A stretch of 64,000 bases of DNA from Bradyrhizobium sp. CCBAU 051011 (GCF_009930815.1 NZ_CP022222.1:6118501-6182500); one strand, 5' to 3'; shown: positions 27,219-36,610, counted from the stretch's first letter. Made by a program: numbers and translations. Notes: generated by a model from the letters alone, not told the origin.

Positions 27219-29411
27219 ATGTCATTTCTTCTGAGCCAGTCCTTTCGGTGGTTAGCTCGTCCGCTGACGCTGGTGGTTGCTGCGCTTCTGGTTGTGGTCG
27301 TCGCGACCGGAGTTCTTGGCCTCCAATATTGGCAGGCGCGCCAAGCGGCAAACCTTGCGCAGGACCGCAACCGTCAGGTGCTCGAGACGCTGGATCGGTT
27401 GCGCACGGTCATCGCCGACGTGGAGGCGCAAAGACGCGGCTATCTGCTAACCCTCGACCCCCAATATCTCAAGGCCTATGGCGTCTCCGACGAAAGCGTA
27501 AGACGGGACGCGCAGGCGCTGCAGGCCCTGGTGGCGGACGATCCATTGCAGAGCCATCGTGCCGGACATCTGGCGCTGACCGTTGCTGCAAAGCTGCGCG
27601 AGATCGATGAGATCGTCAAAACGGTCCGTACCTACTCGGGGCCCGCCGCGATGGCGATGATTCGCAGCCTGGACGAGATAAGGTCGCAAATCGACCAGAT
27701 GGTTGACCACGAGCGCTTCCTGCGCGTGGATCAGGAGAAGCGCAGCGAGCAACTCGAACAACGCAAGGCCTGGCTGATCGCGACCGCCATCGTCATTGTC
27801 GCAATCCTGGCAGGGGTGGCATTGGCGCTCGCACGGCTCGAAGCGATGAGGCGGCGCAAAGCGATCGCAGAGAACATCGCGCTCCATGGCGATCTCCTGG
27901 CGCGCGACAAGAAGATCCGCTACCTGGTCGACGCCAACATCGTCGGCATCATCATCTGGGAGCTCGACGGTCGCATTCTGGAGGCCAATGACGCGTTTCT
28001 CCATATGTTGGGTTACGACCGCAAGGATCTGGCCTCGGGTTGCCTGAACCGGACGGACCTGACGCCGGCGGAATGGCGCGGCCGCGACGCGCACACCGTG
28101 GCAGAGCTGAAGCAGATGGGGACCGTCCAGCCGTTCGAGAAGGAGTATTTTCGGAAAGACGGTAGCCGTGTGCCCGTGCTGCTCGGCGGAGTGATGTTCG
28201 AACAAAGCCCAAACCAGGGTATCAGTTTTGTCCTCGATCTGACCGAGCGCAAGCGGGCGGAGCAGGCGCTGCGGCGGAGCGAGGAGCGCTTTCGCACCCT
28301 CGTGCAGTTCTCCTTCGACGTGTACTGGGAGACCGACGCGCAGCATCGCTTCACTCACCAGGAATTTGCGGAGGATCTTGCCGATGCGCCGGCGTCGGGC
28401 TCCGAGATCGGCAAGACACGTTGGGAAGTGCCTTACCTGGAGCCTGATGAAGAGGCCTGGCGCAAGCACCGCGAGACGCTCGATGCCCATCTGCCGTTCC
28501 GTGATTTTGAGCTGGCGCGGTCTGCTCCCGATGGCAGCAAGCGTTACGTGTCCGTCTCCGGCCTGCCGGTGTTTGACGAGAAGGGGAGCTTCGTCGGCTA
28601 CCGCGGCGTCGGGCGTCACATCACCGAACGCAAGCGGGCCGAAGAAGCCTTGCGGGCCATGCAGGCGGAGCTCGCGCACGCCAACCGCGTTACCACGATG
28701 GGGCAGTTGTCGGCCTCGATCGCCCATGAGGTCAATCAGCCGATCGCCGCGACGGTTACCAACGCCCAGGCGGCGTTACGCTGGCTGCGTGCGCGGCCGC
28801 CCAATCTCGAAGAGGTTCGCTATTCGCTCGACCGTATCGTTGACGACGGCAAGCGCGCCGGCAACGTCATTGGCGGCATCCGGGCGCTCATTCACAAGGT
28901 GCCGCCCCGGAGGGATTGGTTCGGCCTCAACGAGGCCATCCTCGAAATGGTCGCGCTGACCCGAAGCGAAATGTTCAAGTATGGCATCTCGTTACAGACC
29001 GAGCTCGCACCGGGCTTGCCTCTGGTGGAAGGCGATCGCACTCAGCTGCAGCAGGTGATCCTGAACCTGATCCTCAATGCCATTGAAGCCATGGACGGCA
29101 GCGACGAGGGGACACGCGAGCTCCGGATCAACACCGAGGCGGAGGCGGCCGGCGTGCTCGTCACTATCAGCGATTCCGGGCCCGGCCTCGACCCGGCGGA
29201 TGCCGAGCGCGTATTCCAGGCCTTCTACACGACCAAGCCCAAGGGCATGGGCATGGGCCTCGCGATCTGCAAGTCGATGGTCGAGGCTCACGGGGGACGA
29301 ATGTGGGTGAGCGCGAACGAACCTCGAGGTGCCGTCTTTCAGTTTTCCCTGCCGCTGGTACGAGAGGAGAGCGTTCCAGCCCAGCAGGTCCGGTCCAATC
29401 CAGCGGCATGA
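27219..29411 (+). CDS. CHASE3-PAS-PAS sensor histidine kinase (orphan)
   Basis: A 730-aa membrane kinase. It has a helix at residues 15-37, a periplasmic CHASE3 domain at about 40-180 (with ETLDRLRTVIADVEAQRRGY), a second helix at 184-206, and PAS domains at about 230-345 and 355-475. The HisKA region carries H503 in SASIAHEVNQPIAA, and the HATPase has N-box QVILNLILNAIEAM (N620), G1 SDSGPGLD and G2 GMGMGLAIC. The kinase core resembles FixL/DctB-type kinases (HPK4). No haem ligand pattern is evident in the PAS domains, and no response regulator lies nearby, so its partner is elsewhere. Confidence 0.92.
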   Translation: MSFLLSQSFRWLARPLTLVVAALLVVVVATGVLGLQYWQARQAANLAQDRNRQVLETLDRLRTVIADVEAQRRGYLLTLDPQYLKAYGVSDESVRRDAQALQALVADDPLQSHRAGHLALTVAAKLREIDEIVKTVRTYSGPAAMAMIRSLDEIRSQIDQMVDHERFLRVDQEKRSEQLEQRKAWLIATAIVIVAILAGVALALARLEAMRRRKAIAENIALHGDLLARDKKIRYLVDANIVGIIIWELDGRILEANDAFLHMLGYDRKDLASGCLNRTDLTPAEWRGRDAHTVAELKQMGTVQPFEKEYFRKDGSRVPVLLGGVMFEQSPNQGISFVLDLTERKRAEQALRRSEERFRTLVQFSFDVYWETDAQHRFTHQEFAEDLADAPASGSEIGKTRWEVPYLEPDEEAWRKHRETLDAHLPFRDFELARSAPDGSKRYVSVSGLPVFDEKGSFVGYRGVGRHITERKRAEEALRAMQAELAHANRVTTMGQLSASIAHEVNQPIAATVTNAQAALRWLRARPPNLEEVRYSLDRIVDDGKRAGNVIGGIRALIHKVPPRRDWFGLNEAILEMVALTRSEMFKYGISLQTELAPGLPLVEGDRTQLQQVILNLILNAIEAMDGSDEGTRELRINTEAEAAGVLVTISDSGPGLDPADAERVFQAFYTTKPKGMGMGLAICKSMVEAHGGRMWVSANEPRGAVFQFSLPLVREESVPAQQVRSNPAA

Positions 29412-29644
29412 GATTGCAGGTAAAGCAAAATGAAAACCGCTCTCGGCTGGATGTTTCCGCGCTATGCGCCAGGCGCCACTCGGAACGTCGCAATGGAGCC
29501 ACGGCCGGCATGCCCGGCCAAGTGTCCACAATCGGATTCATGCACTGCAGCAATCTGCATCCCTATCTTTTTTGGAGAGGCCGCATGGGTCGTTTAAGCG
29601 TTAGTTCGGCTGAATGGCTCGTCTGCGTGCAACCATAGGGCTCG

Positions 29645-30232
29645 ATGTCCAGTCGGCTTAAACAGTTTCTGTTTGGAATTTGGGGTCTTCTGCTGATCCC
29701 GCTGGTCATGCCTATCCTCGAAAAAGGATTGAAGGCAAATGTCTTTTCCATTCCGGGTGGTGTGGCCACGACGGTTCTTGGTAACGCTGTGGTCACGACC
29801 GTTTCTGACAATCTGGTCGCACTTGGCCAGCAGCGTTGGTTCAAATTTGCGATGGTCTTTTTGACCGGAATGCTGGTTGGCATCTCATTGGAATGGCTGA
29901 GCCGGAAGTCGAGCGAAAGAAAAGCTTCCGAGCTCCGAAGTCTGGGCGCTAAATTTCGCAGTCTTTCAGACAGCATCAAAATTCGAGCCGCCTCGTCAGA
30001 ATGGCCGGACAATGTACGTGATCTCAAACCTGCAATCCTGTCTGCATTTATCTCCGCCAGGAAGTTTGGTTTGTGGGTGCCGAATGAGCACGTTTATCAA
30101 TTGCCGGATGCGACATTCCTTTGCGAGTACTTCAGGTCTGTCGGCAAGCTGCTGGAGGATGGGCAATTCGACAAGGCCAACAGCGAGGCGTTCTCCTGGC
30201 AACCATTTCTCGATAATGTGACGCTGTCTTGA
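29645..30232 (+). CDS. Hypothetical membrane protein of unlike composition
   Basis: A 195-aa protein with two N-terminal membrane helices (QFLFGIWGLLLIPLVMPIL and FAMVFLTGMLVGISLEWL) and a soluble C-terminal domain. The latter starts with a charged helix (SRKSSERKASELRSLGAKF) and continues through FISARKFGLWVPNEHVYQLP. The DNA is visibly richer in A/T than its neighbours and uses codons rare nearby, suggesting recent acquisition. I recognise no family. Confidence 0.68.
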   Translation: MSSRLKQFLFGIWGLLLIPLVMPILEKGLKANVFSIPGGVATTVLGNAVVTTVSDNLVALGQQRWFKFAMVFLTGMLVGISLEWLSRKSSERKASELRSLGAKFRSLSDSIKIRAASSEWPDNVRDLKPAILSAFISARKFGLWVPNEHVYQLPDATFLCEYFRSVGKLLEDGQFDKANSEAFSWQPFLDNVTLS

Positions 30233-30283
30233 GTTTTCCGTACGGGCTGCAATCCAAATGGATGGTCAGGTCTCAGGGAGAGG

Positions 30284-31036
30284 ATGGTGAGGCGGCGCGA
30301 GTTCATCGCGCTGCTCGGCAGCGCGGCGGCAATCCGGCCGCTCGGCGCGCGCGCGGAGCGCCCGCGAGACCGCATCCTCTATTTCACCTACTCGGCCGGC
30401 TACCGGCACGACGTCATACCGCTTTCCAGGGAAATCCTGACCCAGCTTGGAAGGAATGCCGGCGCCTTTGAGGTCACTGCAACCGAAGACACCTCTGAAT
30501 TCTCGGCCGAGAACCTCCAGCGCTACGCCGCGGTGATGTTCTATACATCCGGAGAACTTCCGATGAACGGCGATCAGAAGGCGGCTCTGCTCACCTTCGT
30601 GCGCTCGGGCCGTGGGTTCCTCGGTATTCATTCGGCCACGGACACATTCTACGCCTGGCCAGACTATCTTGATCTGGTCGGCGGCTACTTCAATGGTCAT
30701 CCATGGCATCAGGCCGTGACGATCGAAGTAGCTGATCCCAGCGATCCATTGGTGGCGTTTCTCGGAAATTCGTTGAAAGTCGAGGACGAAATCTATCAGA
30801 TCCGTGACTTCGACGATCGTGGATCACGCGTGCTCCTGCGCCTCGACCCAAGCTCGGTGGATCTCGGCAAGACCGGTGTGCATCGACGATCCTATGGCTG
30901 GCCTCTCGCCTGGAAACGATCTTACGGCGAGGGGCGGGTATTCTATACGGCGCTAGGCCACGAGGCATCCGTCTGGCGCGACGCCCGCTACCAGCAAATC
31001 CTCACGAATGCCATCCTCTGGTCTATGCGAAAGTAA
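30284..31036 (+). CDS. ThuA-like domain protein, probably exported
   Basis: A 250-aa protein of the ThuA (trehalose-utilization) family, a glutamine-amidotransferase-like fold. The N-terminus RRREFIALLGSAAA is a short twin-arginine-type signal. Family landmarks are ILYFTYSAGYRHD, YAAVMFYTSGELPM, FVRSGRGFLGIHSATDTFY and YGEGRVFYTALGHEASVW. ThuA acts in 3-keto sugar chemistry in Sinorhizobium, but the substrate here cannot be assigned. AGGGAGAGG precedes the ATG. No sugar operon surrounds it. Confidence 0.88.
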   Translation: MVRRREFIALLGSAAAIRPLGARAERPRDRILYFTYSAGYRHDVIPLSREILTQLGRNAGAFEVTATEDTSEFSAENLQRYAAVMFYTSGELPMNGDQKAALLTFVRSGRGFLGIHSATDTFYAWPDYLDLVGGYFNGHPWHQAVTIEVADPSDPLVAFLGNSLKVEDEIYQIRDFDDRGSRVLLRLDPSSVDLGKTGVHRRSYGWPLAWKRSYGEGRVFYTALGHEASVWRDARYQQILTNAILWSMRK

Positions 31037-31126
31037 CCTTGGCGCGCCGAGGGCACTTCGCACGTGTTGGCAAAGAGCCCTTCGAAGCGCGCGTCATGGC
31101 GTACCGGTCGCGCGTCAACTCAGCGC

Positions 31127-31713
31127 TCATGATGCGGGCCGCAGCATCGGTGTCAGCACGGGAGAAGAGCCGCTTTGGATCCTGCCGGCAATCTCGAAGC
31201 CATGGCGCTCATAAAAGGACATGTTACGCGGGTTCGAGCTTTCGAGGTAGGCTGCGATGCCTTCCTCGTCGCATCGTCGAAGCGCGTGTTTCATGAGCAA
31301 TGCGCCGAGCCCTTGCCCGATCCAGTTCGGATCCGCGGCGATAAGGGGTAGATACCAATGCGGGCCGCGGGGATGATGTTCGGCCATGCCTTTCATGACG
31401 TCGCCCATATCCTCGGCGATCTCTGGGCGCACAGTCTCCTGCATGATGGCGCCCATTTCTGCTTCATCCGGCTCGACGCCCGGCGGCAGCCACAGGGCGG
31501 CGGCGCGAGCCCCTTCGGTGACATAGGCCGTGCCATGCTCGAAAGCCCGGCCGCCAAAAGCATTGACGAGCCGAGGCATTACCCTGAGGTATTCGGACGG
31601 ATCGGGCCAGCCCAGCGCGCCATCGGGTCGGCCGCAAAGCCGAGCACAATGGTGCTGATCGCGATAGCCCGGATGTTCGCATCCGCAGATTTGACTTCAG
31701 GCGCCGCTGACAT
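31127..31713 (-). pseudogene. GNAT acetyltransferase gene broken by a 1-nt frameshift
   Basis: Two frames together spell one GNAT protein of about 195 aa. The first, from the ATG at 31713, reads MSAAPEVKSADANIRAIAIS and on through GFAADPMARWA, then goes out of frame and stops after 44 codons. The second continues in phase as WPDPSEYLRVMPRLVNAFGG and runs to the stop at 31127. It includes WIGQGLGALLMKHALRRCDE (acetyl-CoA site) and NPRNMSFYERHGFE. Only two bases, 31610-31611, separate TGG and TGG where three are expected, so one base is missing. This is either a real inactivation or a sequencing error; an internal start at 31579 would give a truncated 150-aa protein. Confidence 0.82.
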
Positions 31714-31970
31714 CGTGTGGTTCCCTCGATCACTCACCGTCAATGTTTAAGCATTGTGAGTGCAATTTCCGACAAGGGTCAAATCACGTCCCCGCCTGTC
31801 GAGGGTGTGGGAGGCGGGCGGGCCTTCCGGCATGCAGGGAAAATTGGCAAGAGCGCCGCAGCGGTTCCGATGCTCCTTCATCGTGCGGGGAAATTTTTCT
31901 CGCTAAGCCAGACCCCGCCAAGCCCGCCTGCAGGCTACGGGCTTCGCGGCGCCTCACGCGGCGAAGCTTG

Positions 31971-32588
31971 CTACGCGCTCCGGCCCGGCGGCAGGACGAC
32001 GACGATCGCGCCGAGCTTCACCCGGTTCACGAGATCGATGATGTCCTCGTTGGTCATGCGGATGCAGCCGGACGAGATGGCCTGACCGATATATTCCGGC
32101 TGGTTGGTACCGTGGATGCGGTACAGCGTGTCCTTGTTGCCCTCGTAAAGATAGAGCGCCCGTGCGCCCAGCGGATTGTCCGGACCTCCGGCGACGCGCT
32201 TCGGGTAGGGGCCGAGCCGGGCCTGGATCTCCGCCGTCGGGATCCAATCCGGCCATTCAGCCGTCTTGCCAACCGTAGCGATGCCGGACCAGGCCAGCGC
32301 TTCCTCTCCCACCGTCACACCATACCGGATCGCCTTGCCGCCCGGCAGGACGTAATAGAGATAGCGCGAGTTGGTATCGACCAGGATGGTTCCCGGCTGC
32401 TCCTTGCGCGTGTAGTCGACGATATGCCGGCGATATGTTTCCGGAATAGTCGCCTGCGCATAACGCGCGTGGGCGAGCAACTGCCGGTCCCTTGGGGTCA
32501 AGCTGGCATTCGATGACGGCGCAAGGGTTGCTTGCATGCAGCCGCCGAGCAGCCCCACCAGTAACAACGCGAGCCCACGCCCCATCAT
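31971..32588 (-). CDS. L,D-transpeptidase (YkuD domain), lipoprotein-like
   Basis: Periplasmic enzyme that forms 3-3 peptidoglycan cross-links or attaches proteins to peptidoglycan. The product is about 205 aa from the ATG after GGTAGGAGGACA. The signal LALLLVGLLGGC resembles a lipobox, with Cys as the first mature residue. The YkuD domain carries TILVDTNSRYLYYVLPGG, YRIHGTNQPEYIGQAISSGC and IRM, giving the catalytic HGTN/SSGCIR pair with the nucleophile Cys. Many paralogues exist in rhizobia. A longer frame to 32633 adds 15 residues before the signal and is rejected. Confidence 0.92.
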   Translation of the reverse strand: MMGRGLALLLVGLLGGCMQATLAPSSNASLTPRDRQLLAHARYAQATIPETYRRHIVDYTRKEQPGTILVDTNSRYLYYVLPGGKAIRYGVTVGEEALAWSGIATVGKTAEWPDWIPTAEIQARLGPYPKRVAGGPDNPLGARALYLYEGNKDTLYRIHGTNQPEYIGQAISSGCIRMTNEDIIDLVNRVKLGAIVVVLPPGRSA

Positions 32589-33021
32589 CGCGTGTCCTCC
32601 TACCCGTCTTACATGTCTCAATTTGTTGCTCAAAAAGTGCAGAAATCAAGGCGGCCGCTAAATAATCGTTCAAGCAACTCGCCGCGAGGGGCATGAGACA
32701 AAACCTTGCTCTGCCGGCGCGGCGTTGAGCGCCCCTTCAATCAGCCGGTGGTTTAGTCGGATTTGAATGAGTGCCGCCAACGGGGGTACACCGAACTAGT
32801 CGGAACGATCCAACCGAGTTGCGATAGCATACCTGACCCGTCGGCCACTTGTTTTCGCGTTGCCGGCGGTTGGAATGGGCGGCCCCAGCTCAGCCCCAGC
32901 CCCCCGCTGCTGGGGCCGCGCCTCCTGACCGGGAAATGAAAAAAGGCCGCTAACTGAGACGGTCTTACTGCACTCCAATATCCTTGATTGACAGAGCCGA
33001 AAGACCGCAGATCACGCACGC
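32589..33021. other. Intergenic region with a strong GC hairpin
   Basis: About 430 bases between the L,D-transpeptidase start and the end of the synthetase gene, both minus strand. The only clear structure is a perfect 9-base inverted repeat, GGCCCCAGC at 32881-32889 and GCTGGGGCC at 32909-32917. It lies about 105 bases after the synthetase stop, and there is no U-run. No convincing reading frame. Confidence 0.6.
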
Positions 33022-35673
33022 CTAGTTCGCAAAGCTTGCTCGAACGGTGCCGTCAAACGGCTGATCTGCTTGAAGACGTGCTGCCTGTCGGAAATCAATT
33101 CTTGTCCGCAGATGCCCGACCAGCAGTTCCGCGCCGACAGTCAGGCAGCCATGATGTCCCCCAGGCACCTGCATCACTTCGAGTTGGGAACTGAGATGCC
33201 GCCACGCCCGGCCGTCGTGTTCAGCCGCGTAAAAGGCCACAGGGACCTCGAGCGGTGCCGGAAGATATTGCGCCATTGCGATGGAATAAGCGTCCCATAA
33301 CGCCGGCGGAATCCCATTATTGAGATTGAATAATGCGTCATACAGCTTGGCGATCCGCTCCTTCGGCCGCTGAGCCATCTGCTCGCGCGTTGAGGCCTTG
33401 GAGTATCGCTCCAGCCGGGCCATTTGTTCATATGTCCAGCGCAGAAGGTAAGGCGAACCTAGGGGCTTCATCAGCCCGATGATCGCCCGCGGCACCGGAC
33501 GGGCGCTGACGGTCGGCGGGTCGACCATCGCAACCAAATCAACCTTGTGGCCGGCTGCGATCAGCAGGCGGGCTGCTTCGAACGCCACCATGGCGCCGTT
33601 ACATTTGCCGCCCAGCAGGAAAGGACCGGTGGCCTGCCTTTCCAGGATATGCGGCAGGCGGTCGGCGGCCATCTGCTTGATCGACGGCGGAATCGGCTCC
33701 CCACGAAGACCATGGGGATCGATGGAGATGATCGGGTAATCGGGCCCGAAAAGCTCCACCATCCGCCGCACACTCTCGTGGCCGCTGATAAGGTCTCCAT
33801 TAAAGAAGTACAGGGGAGGCCGTTCGCCACAGGCACCGAACTGGAGGAAAGGCGTCGCCGGCGTGCCCGTCTGCACGGCGATTTTTGGCGCAAGTTGCCG
33901 GATTGTTTCTGCTCCGAACAGGATCGTGTCCGGTACGGGGTGGCCGACGAGCCGCTCGACCTCGATGAGCATTTCCATCGCCAGAAGGGAGTCACCACCG
34001 CTGGCAAAAAAATCATCGTCGACCGTCACAGCCTCGGACTTGAGCAGCCTACGCCATAGAATAAGCAATTCAGCCTCTAGATCCAATGGGCCTTTGTCCA
34101 CAGCCGGCAGGGGCATCGCCCGCTGCTGACCCAACAGCTGGTCGAGCGACTCGCGCAGCCGTCGCCGTTGGACCTTTCCCGTCGCCCCCTTTGGCAGTTG
34201 ATCGACGATCAGAATGCGCCGCGGAATCTTGAACGAGGCCAACTCGAGTTGCAGGAACTGGCGAAGCTCCGCGGGTGTCGTCTGCGCGCCAGGATGGGGA
34301 ACGACGGCCGCCGCGACGTCATCGCCAAGGCGTGGATGGAGGATTGCGAAAGCCGCGGCTTCGGCAATGGCCGGATGGCGTAGTAGTGCGGATTCCACTT
34401 CAGCAGGGGCGATCTTCTCACCACCGCGGTTGATTACTTCACTGAGGCGGCCGTGCAGGGTCAGGAAGCCGTCTCCGTCGAGGCTGCCGATATCGCCCGT
34501 GCGAAGCCAGCCCTCTCTGAAAGCAGCATGATTGAGTTCCGGCGCATCGAGATAGCCAGATATCACGGTGGGACCTCGAACCCAGATCTCACCCCGCTCG
34601 CCGGTTGGCAAGGGATGTCCATCCTCACCAACAATGGCCACGGTATCAGGCCAAGGTTGCCCGCAAGTCCCTGGCCTGTTCGGCCCGGGCGGCGGCAGGT
34701 TGGCGGCGATCTGCGCGGCTTCGCTGGAGCCGTAATGCTCCAGCACCGGCACGCCCAAAATGCGCTGCAGGTCGTCCTGCACTTCTTTCAGCAGCGGCGC
34801 GCCACCCGATACGACGAACCGCAGCGTGTGCGACGTCGGCGCATCCTTAAGGTTTTCTGCCTTGTCCAGCACGGCAGTGTGAAGCGTAGGACCTGCCGAG
34901 TACCAGGTCGGCCGCAGGACATCGAGCCACTCGTCCAGCGCCACGACGGCACTGTTCGCCGGGACGGCAATGCTGCCGCCCGTCAGCAGCGGTGTGAAGA
35001 CCGTTACTTTGAGCCCATGGGAATAGTAAGGGGACGACACGCTCAGGCAACGGTCCCGGTGTGTGAGACCGAACCAGGCCTGAAGCCGTGCGGCCGCCGC
35101 CAGCATATTGCCATGACTGAACGGAATGAGCTTCGGCTGCGCAGTCGTGCCCGACGTCTGCAGGATGAAGGCGGGCGAGCCCGGATCAGGCTCAGCATCG
35201 ATCGCAGGGAAGTTGGAGACTCGCGCTACGATATTGAGTCCAAGCTGACCGTGCCCGACCGGAGCGGCTTCGATGATGGTGAGCCGTCTGCGCTCAGCGG
35301 CCTGGCGAGCTTCAGAGGCATTGCCTTGTGGCACGAGAAGAGCGTTCAGGCGCAGCATGTCGAGACGCTGATCGATCTCCGCTTGGGACAGGCGCGGATC
35401 AAGCGGAACCGCGATGCTGCAACAGGCCACCGCAACGATGGCGAGAACCGCCTCCGCGCCGTTCGGCATGAGTATCCCGATCCGGGCGTTGCAATCGAAC
35501 CCAGCCAAACGCAACTGTCGGCGGATGCCTTCCAACTGGCGCTGAAGATCGCGGTACGTCAGAGGCGCAAACGTGGAGGAGACAATCGCAGGCTGGTGTG
35601 GGAACCGCTCTGCAGTTTGACCGATGACCTGGCCCAATGTGAATTGGGTTGCAGCCTCTCTCCCAGCGCGCAT
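33022..35673 (-). CDS. Stand-alone adenylation-carrier-thioesterase (A-T-TE) synthetase with Cys thioesterase
   Basis: An NRPS-like single module of about 883 aa. The adenylation domain (about residues 10-520) has LQTSGTTAQPKLIPFSHGN, YGSSEAAQ, GEIWVRGPTVISGYL, GWLRTGDIG, GRLSEVINRGGEKIAP and the catalytic Lys in LPKGATGKVQRR. The carrier domain has its phosphopantetheine Ser in DDDFFASGGDSLLAME. The C-terminal alpha/beta thioesterase has FLLGGKCNGAMVAFEAARLL, where the usual GxSxG nucleophile Ser is Cys (about residue 691), and GGHHGCL supplies His. There is no condensation domain, so it activates one acyl or aryl acid and releases or self-condenses it. The ATG at 35673 follows GGGGGGACAG; a GTG at 35751 would add 26 residues. 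No tailoring genes are adjacent. Confidence 0.9.
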   Translation of the reverse strand: MRAGREAATQFTLGQVIGQTAERFPHQPAIVSSTFAPLTYRDLQRQLEGIRRQLRLAGFDCNARIGILMPNGAEAVLAIVAVACCSIAVPLDPRLSQAEIDQRLDMLRLNALLVPQGNASEARQAAERRRLTIIEAAPVGHGQLGLNIVARVSNFPAIDAEPDPGSPAFILQTSGTTAQPKLIPFSHGNMLAAAARLQAWFGLTHRDRCLSVSSPYYSHGLKVTVFTPLLTGGSIAVPANSAVVALDEWLDVLRPTWYSAGPTLHTAVLDKAENLKDAPTSHTLRFVVSGGAPLLKEVQDDLQRILGVPVLEHYGSSEAAQIAANLPPPGPNRPGTCGQPWPDTVAIVGEDGHPLPTGERGEIWVRGPTVISGYLDAPELNHAAFREGWLRTGDIGSLDGDGFLTLHGRLSEVINRGGEKIAPAEVESALLRHPAIAEAAAFAILHPRLGDDVAAAVVPHPGAQTTPAELRQFLQLELASFKIPRRILIVDQLPKGATGKVQRRRLRESLDQLLGQQRAMPLPAVDKGPLDLEAELLILWRRLLKSEAVTVDDDFFASGGDSLLAMEMLIEVERLVGHPVPDTILFGAETIRQLAPKIAVQTGTPATPFLQFGACGERPPLYFFNGDLISGHESVRRMVELFGPDYPIISIDPHGLRGEPIPPSIKQMAADRLPHILERQATGPFLLGGKCNGAMVAFEAARLLIAAGHKVDLVAMVDPPTVSARPVPRAIIGLMKPLGSPYLLRWTYEQMARLERYSKASTREQMAQRPKERIAKLYDALFNLNNGIPPALWDAYSIAMAQYLPAPLEVPVAFYAAEHDGRAWRHLSSQLEVMQVPGGHHGCLTVGAELLVGHLRTRIDFRQAARLQADQPFDGTVRASFAN

Positions 35674-36145
35674 TAGACTGTCCCCCCGACTTCCTGGAGC
35701 GGCACCCAATCGTAGCGGGAAAAAACGGTAAATGGCGCGAAGCAGTCGCACTAATCCCTAATTTCCATGCTTGGCGAAGGAATAAGGGAACAACCGGCAT
35801 CGCTGCGGGTTGATTTTGATGCTTCCAGCCGAAAGGTGCCCCCCCGACTGCTGGAAGAAAACCCGTATCGTTCGGGTTGGCGGCCCCTCGGTTGGGGCCG
35901 TTTAAACGGAATGGCTTCCCGGTATCCGCAAGGCGCTCGGAGCGCTCATAAGGGAACGGTCGCGGTGCAGCTCCCATTGGCCAGCGCGTGGGGGCTACCT
36001 CTAAAAGTCTAGCAAAGAATTGCGACCGCGATCGCAGTGACCTGAATCAGACCGGCCGCCACTATCGTCGCGAGAAAAAGATGCGCGCGCTTTGGCCCAA
36101 AATGCGCAGCAGAGAGCGCATCACGCGATCTGCCATCAACAGTGG
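35674..36145. other. Intergenic region with hairpins and a short direct repeat
   Basis: About 470 bases upstream of the synthetase. A motif of the form CCCCCCGACTNCTGGA occurs twice in the same direction, at 35682-35698 (just before the synthetase start) and 35839-35855. The second copy is inside an inverted repeat, CTTCCAGC 35822-35829 with GCTGGAAG 35850-35857. A compact hairpin CGGCCCC-TCGGTT-GGGGCCG sits at 35881-35900, followed by TTTAAAC. These could be promoter/operator or terminator elements; none is a known consensus. Confidence 0.5.
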
Positions 36146-36610
36146 TCAGTTTCCAAAGAAGCCGCGTCCACCGCGAGGTTGATCCTCGCCAAGAGCCAGG
36201 ATGGGCGGTTCTTGCTGGTGCATCACCAGACCAGCGGCTTCACGCCTCGCTTTACGTTCAGCGTACTTTTTGCGGCGCGCTCGCTCTTCGGCTTGTGCTT
36301 TGCGACGTTCGGCGCGCTCCAAGCCCTGTCTATCCCTTTCTGCGGCCTGCTGCTCTTGGGGTGGCGTCACCGGCTTTGGAGGAGGTTCTGGAGCAGTGAC
36401 CGTTCGCACCGGCACCTCGGGAGGGGTAGCCGCCTCGGCCGATGCAGGAAGGATAACCCGTACGGGAGGCAGACGATCGGCCACCGGGCGACTAGGCGCG
36501 GTCGGCTCCATGCTGGTTTTCGCCAGCATAAGACCGCCGCCGAAACCAATGGCCAAAATGACGAAGGTTGTTCCGACCCCCGCGAAGAATAGACGCGCGT
36601 TCGATGCCAT
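36146..36610 (-). CDS. Hypothetical membrane-anchored, Pro- and Arg/Glu-rich protein
   Basis: About 154 aa from an ATG preceded by CTGGAGACAG. One N-terminal membrane helix (LFFAGVGTTFVILAIGFGGG) is followed by a Pro-rich stretch (VRTVTAPEPPPKPVTPP). A highly charged helix, AERDRQGLERAERRKAQAEERARRKKYAERKARRE, likely forms a coiled coil, and the tail ends RGGRGFFGN. The layout resembles envelope-spanning linker proteins of the TolA/TonB type but lacks their C-terminal domains. No family recognised. The frame extends to 36682, but the added codons precede the helix without a ribosome site. Confidence 0.72.
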   Translation of the reverse strand: MASNARLFFAGVGTTFVILAIGFGGGLMLAKTSMEPTAPSRPVADRLPPVRVILPASAEAATPPEVPVRTVTAPEPPPKPVTPPQEQQAAERDRQGLERAERRKAQAEERARRKKYAERKARREAAGLVMHQQEPPILALGEDQPRGGRGFFGN

